Of a stretch of 64,000 bases of DNA, positions 11,248-20,776 are shown in pieces. Position numbers and translations under genes: made by a program. Source of the stretch: Morella rubra (Eukaryota > Streptophyta > Magnoliopsida > Fagales > Myricaceae); NCBI GenBank assembly GCA_003952965.2, contig CM025853.1, positions 1,761,971 through 1,825,970 of the forward strand, given 5' to 3'. The notes beneath the pieces were generated by a model. That model did no database searches. It was not told the DNA's origin and saw only the letters and a list, made by a program, of their open reading frames with translations. The stretch's first letter is position 1. The number at the start of each line of letters is the position of its first letter.

Positions 11248-12989
11248 TCAATGGACAACAAGCCCAGACTTCCAGCCAGGGTCTTCATTCTCCCACAAGC
11301 GCATCACAACCACACCATCATCTTGGCCATTGAAGAATTCCCCAATCTCAATCTCCATCCATTGGTCCTTTCTCCAATGTGAAAGTCGTCCCTCCGGTCT
11401 CAGAGGTACTGTGGACACTTTTCTTGGCAGCAAATAACCAATGGAAGCCTCGCCTTCCATCTCATTGCCAGTTCTAAGATACAGATTTACTGGGTAGTCG
11501 AGGTTATTGCAATGAATTCCAGTAGTGTAGACAAAATAGGCGCCATAGGTTGTATTTGGGGACAGGAATTGTGTCTCAATTCTGCCTTGTATGTCAAGCC
11601 AACGCACATTAAGTAGATGAGCTACCTCTGCGAATCTGCCAGTTTTACACACTAAGAGGAATGCCGACGGTTACTATGAAAAGGGTAAAAAAGCACGCAC
11701 ACACGCAAAAAGAGAGAGGAAGTGAGACCTGGGTTGGACTGCCAACCGTAATTGAGCACGCCCATACGCAGAAAGAGAGACGAAGTGAGCCTTGAATTGG
11801 GCTTTGAGGCGTAACTGAGCAGGAGAAATCCATTCCCACTGCCGCGGATTGTCTCCCCATATAATAGTTAAGGCTCTCGTACTCAGCATGTAACATTTCT
11901 TCCTACTCAATTTATCTATAGCAAAACTCTGTTCAACCACAGTTGCAGTTATTATACGTAAAAAAGGCAGAAGTAAAATCACAAAGAGTACCCAGTCCAA
12001 TAAAATTGACAAAGTTTTAAGCTCTATTCACGAGGAACAAAGAGTAAAAAAACCAAAAAGATCACAACCCAAATGTGCTACCGTTTTGGATTCAAACAAA
12101 CATCATTCAAGCTCTGCTACTATCATGCGACGAACTTCACGTTTGGAACTTCGGGAATGAAAATTGTACCAATAATTCCTCTCTCAAAGATCATATCAGG
12201 AGTAACGTAGTCAACTCTCGCTTCTCAATATAACGCACAAATATTGTGGAAAAAATGGAGGTGCTTAGAACATTAAATGCATTCCTTCTATATTATGATT
12301 ATCTAAACGGGTTCCAAACCAAGAAAGATGTTGGTTTTTTTTTTCTCCTTTCTCTCCTTGGGCGAAGAATGTTTCAAAGAAGAAGATTAAACGTCATGTA
12401 TCAATCTGAGGAACAGAAGCAGAGGAGAATGAGATGAAATGCTTTAGGCGAGCTATTTCCCGAAGTATATGCTCAGAAATGAACAATTCTTCCTCGTTTG
12501 TATATCAGACATTGAGATAATATCTGATTCTTTGAAGCACAATATATCGAAATGCATGAGGGTGATCAGTTTAGAGGACTCCTGACAGATACTCGGGTAA
12601 ACTGTGATCAAGATATAGTTATGAAGTATCGTCTCTTTCTCCTCCTCCTCCTCATTTGATATCATAAAGCAAAAACAAGATCCTAAACATCAAAAAAGGT
12701 AATGTCTTTGGCTCACCCTGTTATCGTCGCCTACGAGCATAGGATGACGGAAGAGAAAGAAATAAAGATACTTTTTGGGCAAGACATTCAGGAATGATGC
12801 TAAGGGCAACCGATTCAGAAATTAACTGCTGGTAATCCTGAGGCGAAACCTCTCCCACACCAGTTTCGAATCCGCGGCTGACTTGACGGCTTCGGAGACC
12901 AGCGACAACCTGCAGCACGCGTGGCGAAACGATGTGCGGGAAATGATCTCGGCGATACACTCCTTCGGGAGTATCTTTGTGATATCCAT
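11248..12989 (-). pseudogene. PP2B: F-box protein PP2-B-like gene, frameshifted
   Basis: Three exons. Exon 1 (12717-12989) starts MDITKILPKECIAE and carries an F-box (residues about 5-48, ending LVWERF). Exon 2 starts at 11928 (SFAIDKLSRKKCYML...WGDNPRQWEWIS). Exon 3 is 11248-11635 (FAEVAHLLNV to GLVVH). Exons 2 and 3 form the PP2 lectin-like domain. Members of this family are substrate adaptors of SCF ubiquitin ligases that may bind glycans. Exon 1 is broken: after VWERF the conserved PQDYQQLIS continues only in another frame (shift near 12841-12845), then the frame returns near 12772-12779 (KKYLYF...HPMLVGDDN). Read straight, a TAA occurs at 12822-12824. The C-terminal IELRPK is also out of frame. 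The exon 2 donor is uncertain: 11816 or 11729, both phase 2. Two clean GT-AG introns argue for a once-working gene; indel errors in the assembly are the alternative. Confidence 0.8.
11693..11818. repeat. Two 63-bp imperfect tandem repeats at the PP2-B exon 2/intron 2 border
   Basis: Units 11693-11755 and 11756-11818 both begin GCACGC and end in A-T-rich ATTGA or ACTGA, with several mismatches. They overlap both candidate exon 2 donor sites, so depending on the donor chosen about 29 extra codons made of repeat sequence are included or skipped. The breakpoint of the 5.9-kb duplication falls inside the first unit. Confidence 0.75.
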
Positions 12990-13625
12990 CTCCCCTCCTT
13001 TTTCTTCTTTCTTCTTTTTCATCTCCGGTCTTTTCTCACTTCCAGTTTTCATATAAGAACTTTTTCGTAGCCACAAAGTTTCCCGCGTGCGTGTATTAAT
13101 TCGCATACCAAATAGGGAATTGAAGCCTGAACAGTTTAGATGAGTCATGATTTCCATGCTTTCATATACCAAACGTGTCTCAGTCTCATAAGCGTCCATG
13201 GTAAAAACAATATATAGATGAGTCATGACTTCCATGCTTCTTCTTTTTTTTTCTCAGAGCACTTAGGCAATTTCTTTATATTTGCAGATTTTATAGTTAC
13301 GACCCTTGAATTTTATAAGGGTTTGAAGCCATGCATCTAGTGGAATGGGTTCCTATGTGCCTTTGGCGCTAAGACAGAAACAAGCTTTAAGTTGCATGGT
13401 TGCATCTATCAGTTTTACTCTAACGACAAACCTGTCGTCATAAATTGATAATCTACATTCTACTGCTTCTGCGCTTGTTGGTACGAAGATGGCCACTTTT
13501 CAGGAGGGAGAGCCAGGCAGAGCAAGAGGCGATTTTTACAGCTTTGAAGCCACTTTTCACAGTGCATGCAATGTAATGTCACTAAAGCCCCAGCCCTTGG
13601 CTTGAGCCACAGCCTTTGCTATGAG
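12990..13625. other. Upstream region of the PP2-B-like gene
   Basis: Contains the presumed minus-strand promoter and leader of the PP2-B-like gene. An A/G-rich tract lies just before the ATG. The short motif ATGAGTCATGA(T/C)TTCCATGCTT occurs twice, at about 13141 and 13219. No other gene is seen. Confidence 0.4.
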
Positions 13626-14484
13626 CCTTTTAGCGGGTTCGGTTATCGTGCTGATCTTTAAGGTGCTGATTTTAGAATTTCAGTATTTTTTGAATCTTGA
13701 GAATTCTAAAATCGAACATATTTTTAACATCACCTAAAAATAACTGTAACACGCATATCAATAAAGTTAACATCACCTAAAAATTCTCAAAACACAAAAT
13801 ATTTTCAAAATTCTTTCCAACCGAACAACTTCTAAAATTAATAGAACTGCTTTTAGACATTCCTGGGGTAAACGATGCACTTAGGTTTGTGTTCATCCTA
13901 CTGGGTCAATCAATGCAATACTTAATGAAGCCATACTTTTTCGTTCTGCACCCAAGTGGCCTGATTCATTAATGGCACCCCTTCTATATTCTGCACTTAC
14001 ATCATTCGGGTCATATGTACTATAACCGAAATGCAGAAGTGCTTCTTGCTTTTGTTGCATGGGCGAGTGAATTAGAGTGTCATTTGATGCTCTAATCTGT
14101 CATGTATCTGTGAATTGCAGATGAAAATGTCTCTGGTTTTGGGTGCTTGATTGTCATGACTAAAGCTTCTCTTTTCTAAGTTTGAAGAGAGATTCAAAGA
14201 TGGATTTCATTTGCTCTCGTTCCACTGGGTGCGACGGGGAGTTGGGACAGAGTTGGGTGGCTGGGTGGGAGCTAGGTGACGGCTGTACGAAGAAGAGGAC
14301 AGTTCAGTTTTGAATAAAATCGCGGGTCATCTACGTGGGAGCTGGGTCGGGTATTTTAGAATTCGAGTCAAGTGGGTCAAGTCTTTTTAATTGAGGTGGC
14401 GACTTAACAACCATTAGATCGTGAAGTTTAGACCCTGACCGTCCCTCAGCACTCATCAGCATAATAACCGAACCCCCTTTTAGC
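13626..14484. mobile_element. Mutator-like non-autonomous DNA element with 9-bp target duplication
   Basis: The element is 13635-14475 (841 bp). It begins GGGTTCGGTTATCGTGCTGAT and ends with the inverted form ATCAGCATAATAACCGAACCC, about 20 bp with two mismatches. It is flanked by an exact 9-bp direct repeat, CCTTTTAGC, at 13626-13634 and 14476-14484. Nine-base target duplications are typical of the Mutator superfamily. There is no transposase frame inside. The unique interior could be captured host sequence (Pack-MULE) but shows no recognisable protein. Confidence 0.85.
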
Positions 14485-15323
14485 TATTCCTTTTCTCCAG
14501 AATCTCTCCCGTATTGCATCACAATGCTTAGTGAGGTGATTCATAACTAAAGACTTTATATTAAGCTGCTGTAAAAGTTACATGATGCATACAATGCAGC
14601 TGCATTTTGTGCCTATTTTCAAACAATGGATCTAAGTATTTGACAATCGGAAACCATTTTCAAGAAGTACTGCAGTGCTGCCATCAAGAAAAATTTGAAT
14701 TATTGTGCCACAAAGAACAATAATCCTGGATTTTACAAGATTGCATGAAGTAGTTGTCCTGCAAGTACCTCTCGTAACAATCATAGGTAGGACGGGACTT
14801 AGCCAGATTATCCTACAAAAGGCTTTCTCTGACTCAATTCCTTCTTCTTTCTTTACCATGGTGACACTGGTAGAATAGAAAATTATTCTACAAGCTAGTT
14901 CTATCAATAATCCACAGGAAAGATACAATAAAGACGCTTAAAGACAGAGAGAAAACGTCTTTGATATTAAAAGAATTATCAATAATCAAGAATGTCAAAA
15001 CCTTAGCGTACAAGCTGGGCTTTATACCTGAAATTCCAATAGAAAAAATTACCAAAATTGGTAAAATCTTATTAATCACGCCAAAAAATAAATACATGCC
15101 AAAAGAAAATAGATTGTCAAAAATCTGGCTCAAGAACCAGTAGAAATTGCAATGCTTATGACAAGATTGGACACTAAAAAGTAAAGAAGTGTGCTGCATC
15201 TAACTTGTGTTCAATCTTGCCTAACAAGATAGAAGAAGCTGTGGATGGTACCCCAATGCTTCAGACAAAACAGAAATTGAAATGAAACTTATCTACCATG
15301 CTCAAAATATGTTTAGTCATATA
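14485..15323. other. Intergenic, no gene recognised
   Basis: AT-rich sequence. The longest open frame (minus, 14888-15199) is hydrophobic and matches no family I know. I see no RNA gene. Confidence 0.4.
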
Positions 15324-15653
15324 TGTCAGACGGTTGAGCCGTTATTCCTACCAAGATCAATTGGTTTTACAAGAGTGTCACTCAAGTCTTTATGACATTT
15401 TACATCGCACCCAACAAGTCTGTTCTAAGAGTGCTTGTAGAGAGTAATATTGTGGAACTCTAATAATCCCTCCCACACGATGAGATTCTCACAACTTGAG
15501 CTCATGTTCTCCTAGCTCTGATACCACTTGTCAAACTGTTAAGTCTTCATTTCTTTTAAAATCAATTAGTATTAGAAGAATAACTTTTTATGACATTCGA
15601 TATCACACTTTGCAGTTTGTTCTAAAAGTGCTCCCAGAGACATAACTCCAACA
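15324..15653 (-). mobile_element. TRIM (terminal-repeat retrotransposon in miniature), complete
   Basis: Minus strand. The 5' LTR is 15529-15653 (125 bp, TGTTGGAGTT to GTTTGACA). After a 2-bp gap comes an exact primer-binding site TGGTATCAGAGC (complement of 15515-15526), the 3' end of initiator tRNA-Met. After a roughly 50-bp interior, a purine tract (GTGTGGGAGGGAT, 15466-15478) precedes the 3' LTR 15324-15465, which ends CGTCTGACA. The flanks, ATATA and ATACA, look like a 5-bp target duplication with one change. The element is only 330 bp and has no coding capacity. Confidence 0.75.
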
Positions 15654-16584
15654 ATACATAAATTTGATGTCACTTCTAGCTTTCTTCTCAACCTGAAAAA
15701 GAAAAAATTCTCCACTTGAAGAGGTAGGTTTGTCCTGGAAAGATGGATGGAAGTATTCTCCACGTTGATGGACCCCTACCAATCTGTATCTCTCAGATGG
15801 AAACAAACCACAGACAGATAAAGCCAAGATAGAGATACATAGGAAACCTATTTAGTTTAGCTTATCCATATGGTTTATATAGAAAAAGCATTCCAATTTC
15901 TGCAATGCATAGAGATCAGAGCCTACTGAATTCGTGGGTTGCAGCTGGATGAAAAGACATGAGAGGAAATTTTTAGGTCCACACCCACACCTTCTCTCCA
16001 GCAACTGAACCCCACTTGCGACGTCTATTCACTATAACCCAGGTGATTGCTGAATTTTGGATTCAAAGCTTCGACTACTCTGCTTTTGTCGTCCGGGAAT
16101 TCCGAGGCCTAGGAATATTCTTTTATTTTCGAAGTTCCTTGGACCAATTAAAACCTTATATTATTTCCTTTTTCTTTTTATTTTTATTTTTTCACTCTAA
16201 CATGAACTATTTATATTGTCTAAGCTGACAAAAGACGTCCCCCTATAATGTACAGTTGAATAATGACCCGAAATTGCGGAACCGCAACCAAAAGTTTCTG
16301 CGTAGGGGACCTTTTCTATTGCCCAAAGCATGACTTGTGTGAGGCAAACTTCCAAGGAACGTTTGCATCAAAATGGTTACAGCCAAAATTGGAGCTTTCT
16401 TTCTTTCTTGCTGATAAACAAGGCTCAAACTTAACGGTCATCTTCAATAACAATTTTTGTCTCTCATGTTGGCTAGATTATTGAAACTTGGTTTGAGGAG
16501 TAAAACTTCATGCAGACATGTGAGAATCTGAGTGGGTTTGGTTTATCCCTAGTACAGATTTGCAGTAAAAAAGGTTCTGATGGG
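15654..16584. other. Intergenic, no gene recognised
   Basis: No coding homology recognised. A T-rich tract lies at about 16165-16195. Nothing else can be supported. Confidence 0.35.
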
Positions 16585-17099
16585 CACTGGCGGAATCAAG
16601 AATCCAATCGAAAGGGGTCGAATTCTTAAAAAGATGATAATTTTTTTTTTTACTAAATAATACAAAAAAATATCTTAGAGTTAAAATATCAAAAATTAAG
16701 GACTAAAAACACTAAAAATATTGAAATACATGTACCTGTACTATTTGCTTATCCATTATCTAAATAAAACAAAACAAACAAAATTCATCAATCTAATTTC
16801 ATAACCTAATCACAGTTTCACAACCTAGTCATAATCACAATTTCAATATAATGCACAATCAAATCCTAATTAAAGACTCACAAATTCATCACATTATTCA
16901 TCAATAATTATTCGTCACAATATCATCAATAAATTCATCAATAATTCATAATCAAATTCATAAATTCCTGATCTGTTTAATATAAACATAATCAAATTCA
17001 CAAATTCATAGTCAAATTAATAATCAAATTCACAAATTACTAATCAAATTCATAATCTCTTTAATAGAAAAATAATCAAATTCACAATAACCTAATCTG

Positions 17100-17510
17100 T
17101 TTTATGGTCATCGGTGTACCTGGAGGTTGGAGAGAGAGAGGAGAGCCGGAGAGAGAGAGAAAGAGGCAAAGTTGGAACTTGGAGGAAGAGAGGTAGAGAG
17201 AGAAAGGGAGAGTGAGAGAGGGAAGTTTGAATAGCGTTGGAGGGGGAGAGGCAAGCCAGAGAGAGAAAGAGAAAGAGGAGAGCCGGAGAGAGAGAAAGAG
17301 AGATAGAAGGAGGAAAGTTGGAACTTGGAGGAGGAGAGGTAGGGAGAGAGAGGCAGAGTGAGAGGGGGAGGCTGCCGCTGGCCGCTAGAGGTTGGTGTCG
17401 GCTGGTGGGAGGCGGAGGCTGTAGGCTGGCCACTGGCGTCGGGAGGTGGGGAGCAGTTGAGCAGAGTGAGAGAGGTGGGCGTCAGGGAGATGGAGGAAAT
17501 TGAGGGGGGT
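17100..17510. repeat. GA-rich low-complexity tract
   Basis: Long runs of GAGAGA and GGAGGAGAGG on the plus strand. The imperfect phrase GTTGGAACTTGGAGGA occurs twice, at about 17170 and 17318, so the tract may have grown by duplication of a block of about 150 bp. Apparent open frames on both strands here are low-complexity artefacts. Confidence 0.7.
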
Positions 17511-17540
17511 GTGGGGTGAGAGGGAAATTGGGACGGTCGG

Positions 17541-17606
17541 CTGGGGGGGGGCCTGGCGTGGGGCCTGGGGCGCGGGGGGGGGGGGGGGGGGGGCGGCGGG
17601 CTGGGC
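17541..17606 (+). repeat. G-run of 20 and G-quadruplex-prone block
   Basis: Uninterrupted G20 at 17574-17593, with shorter G runs of 4-9 on both sides. The block could fold as a G-quadruplex. A homopolymer of this length is also a common place for assembly length errors. Confidence 0.8.
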
Positions 17607-17800
17607 TTAACACTTGAAAAAAAAAATTCAAAGAATTTTCAGGCGATAGGGGGTGGCTGTCCCCCATTGTCCCTGTGTAGTTCCGCCCCTACATGTAGGA
17701 TATCAGTTAGCAAGATAGCTAGTACGATTAGAAAGACTCCCAATTCAAAGAAAATTGTGACACTTTCACAGTAAACAAAACCATGATGGCAAACAAGTTA

Positions 17801-17958
17801 CAGCGCGTTTAAAATTTTAGTAAAATTTTATGTTGGTGTTAAAAAAGAGGTGGTATTGAAAATGTGAATGTGTGATAAAAGTAAAAGTAAAAGTAAAATT
17901 TTAAAGTGTGTTTGATAAAAGTAAAATTTTGGCTAAAATTTTGAAAAGAAACAGGCTG
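17801..17958. mobile_element. Tourist-like MITE (PIF/Harbinger type)
   Basis: The 158-bp element has ends CAGCGCGTTT and AAACAGGCTG (inverted, two mismatches), flanked on both sides by TTA (17798-17800 and 17959-17961), the 3-bp target typical of Tourist-like MITEs. The interior repeats TAAAATTTTA and TAAAAGTAAAAG. Related sequence without clear ends occurs at about 33520-33650. Confidence 0.6.
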
Positions 17959-18766
17959 TTAATCAAAGAATAGAAAAAGAGCAATTTTTTGACTCCATAC
18001 GGTTGAAAATTGGAGTACACAAATGTGGTGTGTATGACATTCCTCTCCTTTTCCCCTAATCATTCAAAAATTTGTAAACTTCTTTCTTTCACTGGCTCTT
18101 CTTTTTCCTGCTAGGCGGCCCTAGCCCCACTAAGACCAAGAAAAAATGGTACAATCGGTTCCCTGGAATCCAATATGAACTTCCCCAAGTAGAGCAGAAT
18201 AAACTGATCAGATTTGTATGGAGAGTTTTAGTCCAGAAAAACCACTGAAGTCAAAACATGTGGTCTTATCCATTGCCTCCTCTGTTGTAATCCGGTTATG
18301 TTCATTTAATATGTGTGTATAGTGGTTGCTGAGTATATGCCCAAGAGGATGGGCATGCAGGACAAGTTGAAGTGCAGGCGCAGGTAAGGAATAGTTTAAT
18401 GCAAGGCTGTCCGTCTTAACATCATCACAAATTATATAAGGTTTCGTTTTGGATCGGAATTTCTCCAGGACATCACCAGCCATTTGACTCAGAAAGGATA
18501 GGAGACACTAAATCTGTCGACACAGAATATGACAGGTGTTAGGGGGGCCAAATTTTTTATTCACAGAGATCCAAATTGGGGGAAAACACCTACTTGTTTT
18601 CTTATTGATCTGATCGACTACTGCTGATAATGCTTGACAATGTGGAACCATTTTTTAATGGTTTTTTTGTCCTCTCTGTTACAGCAGATTCTAGCGGTAT
18701 TCATCAAGCAGGGCCTACGCTCCTTAGTAAAGTTGCAGATCTTACGAAAAGTTTCACACATGCTTA

Positions 18767-18949
18767 CGGGTTATTTGTTTGTCAAAATTTTAGAGAATAT
18801 TTTTGAAATTTTGAAAATTTTTATTTTCTTGAGATTTATTGAGGTTTGTGAAAGGTAAAGTATGTACGTGTAAAAGTTCAAAATTTTAGAGTGTGTTTGT
18901 TTTACTAGAAATTTTCATGTCCCAAAATATTGGGAAAACAAACGGTACT
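18767..18949. mobile_element. Tourist-like MITE, diverged ends
   Basis: The left end CGGGTTATTTGTTTG and right end AAACAAACGGTACT are imperfect inverted repeats, with TTA at 18764-18766 and 18950-18952. The interior is AT-rich and noncoding. The weak ends lower confidence. Confidence 0.4.
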
Positions 18950-18952
18950 TTA

Positions 18953-20285
18953 AGCAAGATCAAATTATGTCAAGGTTTTTTTTTACCCAAAAAAAAACAA
19001 GAAACACAGGATTTGAAGTATACCCAAAATGGACGGATGTTAGTGATGGCTCTCCTCTCTCACATGGACCAGCCAATTCATTTTTTAGTCTTTTATCTTG
19101 GCCAAAGTATTATAGCAAGAGGAGGCATCAGAGGTTGATTCTCTCTATTGAGAGGCCGCTGTGCTAACATCTTACCTGCATGAAACACCAAAGAAGAAGG
19201 GACCTAGACAATTCTTGCCATGTTCCTTAGACTAGTGTGGTGTATACTTAGGGATCAAGTGCGGTCTGCCATGCATACTGGTTGTGTATTACCTTGACAC
19301 ATAATTTTATTGAAGATTCCCTATCCCTATCCCTATCCCTGCTCTGCATATGCATCTCTAGATGCCCCTATTAGTCGTTTCAATTTTGTCTAAATCTGAC
19401 CAGCCAAAAAAAAAACAAATATATCATAGCCTAAACCGATTCAGCAAATGACATCTCTAATTGCCAGAACAATTTGACCCTAAAGATTCCGGAGAGGTTT
19501 AGAAGTTTTTGTTTAGTGATTGTTGGCAGAATCGAACCAACAAATATACCATTATTGCTCTTATGGCTTTCAATATGTTCCATTTATACATAATGTGAAG
19601 CATGCCAGATTAGAATATACATATTTTTACTCGAATCCACTTTCTACAAAAGAGGAAGGGGAAAGAATCTTTTATCTTTGACTACCATGTCTTCTATCGG
19701 TTACATATTTATTGCTATTTCACTGTCCACCCACGCCACTGTCTGCAAACACCAAAAGCCAAATTGGCAACTTTAAGTGCATCAAGACCCTTTTTACATA
19801 GACGGGAGTAGGTTTTGGACGTAGTGCATCAAGCTGAGAGTGCAAAAGCTTTTAGCAGATTTAAAAGTAAGAAAATACAACCGAAAAAGAGTAAAGACAA
19901 ACAGGTGGAGAAATAGTTGTTCTAAATTTTGGGTGTCGTGAAGGCAAATGCTGCAACTTTTCACACTAGCAGTCTAAAATCGTATAGAAAAATAGGGATA
20001 CGGCTACAGATCTCCACACTCGAATGGAGAACATAAGTCAAAAAAGGTGCATTTTTTTTCCGTCTCGTAGGGATGAAAGAACAAACAAAAAGCGACAAAG
20101 TATTGGGTAAGAGGCTAGCTACCAAGCAGGTGGCTCTACTTTTTTTTTTTTTTTTTTTCTCTTTTTCTGGAAGACCACTGCCCTGGCTTAGTTTCATCAT
20201 AGAGGAGTACATAAGTCTGTCAGAGTTTAGATCTTAGATTTGGATTGCTTCTCCCAAATTCATACAAAATGCATCCTTTTGAAAA
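18953..20285. other. Intergenic, no gene recognised
   Basis: Contains a short CCCTAT hexamer array (about 19318-19341) and a poly-T run (about 20141-20158). No coding homology or RNA gene seen. Confidence 0.4.
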
Positions 20286-20776
20286 AAATTTATTGGGTAA
20301 ATTCATAATTAGATCAATAAGCATGAGTAAAAATCAAATCGGTAATCTTAATTATCAATTCAACGATTTAAGACCCATAAGTTTTGAAAATTATCTATTC
20401 TAGTTTCCGTCTAAATTAGAAAATCATGTAAAATGATCCTTCAAGACTAAATTTTAAAAAATAATAAAAATTTAAGAAATAAATTAAAAATAAATATATT
20501 ATTGAAATAGAATTTCAATAGTTTTATTTAAAAAATATTGATTTTTTTAAAAAAATTCATTTTTTATTTTTAATAAATTTTTTAGTATTTTATCTTGGAA
20601 GGGCATTTTGGTCATTTTGTATGATTTTCCGTCGGATTTAAGCCAATTTAGACTGGGGGTTAAAATTAATGATTTTCAAAAATTATGGATCTCAAATCGC
20701 CGAATTGATAATTAGGAATACCGATTTATTTTTACTCATATTTATAGAGCTAACTATGAATTTATCCAAATTTCTT
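20286..20776. mobile_element. Long-TIR foldback element, Mutator-like target duplication (copy a)
   Basis: Element 20295-20767 (473 bp). Nearly the whole element is an inverted repeat: each arm is about 220 bp, starting GGGTAAATTCATAATTAG and ending CTAACTATGAATTTATCC. The flanks AAATTTATT (20286-20294) and AAATTTCTT (20768-20776) match at 8 of 9 bases. A homologous element in another place (50941-51452) has a perfect 9-bp duplication. The transcript would be a near-perfect hairpin. Confidence 0.75.

Larger units (their letters stand above)
5885..11722. repeat. Tandem segmental duplication, copy 2
   Basis: Second copy of the 5,884-bp unit. It runs without a break into the rest of the PP2-B gene, where copy 1 jumps to foreign sequence, so this copy keeps the ancestral right-hand junction. 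Divergence from copy 1 begins at about 11723, just after an AG-rich tract in PP2-B intron 2. Confidence 0.95.
16585..17691. mobile_element. hAT-like non-autonomous element (tentative)
   Basis: The left end CACTGGCGGAAT and the right end TTCCGCCCCTA are imperfect inverted repeats of the CAGNGGCGGA type common in plant hAT elements. No clear 8-bp target duplication is seen. The interior is low complexity in three blocks: AT-rich repeats of AATCAAATTCA (about 16790-17090), a GA-rich block (17100-17510) and a G-rich block (17515-17605). There is no transposase. Confidence 0.4.

Noticed and set aside
14888..15199. Hydrophobic 103-codon open frame (minus)
   Set aside because: T-rich composition gives membrane-like residues by chance; no start context or homology recognised.
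15515..15526. Possible tRNA-Met gene fragment (GCTCTGATACCA)
   Set aside because: Only the 3' end of the tRNA is matched, and it sits two bases from an LTR end, so it is a primer-binding site.
17092..17667. Several Ser/Pro/Leu-rich open frames on both strands
   Set aside because: Translations of GA- and G-rich low-complexity DNA.
18208..18483. 91-codon minus-strand frame with a good start context (CAAATGGCTG)
   Set aside because: No family recognised, no flanking exon found and the region is MITE-rich. It deserves an RNA-seq check but is not supported here.
19318..19341. Interstitial telomere-like repeat (CCCTAT)
   Set aside because: Plant telomeres are CCCTAAA; three to four CCCTAT units are a simple microsatellite.
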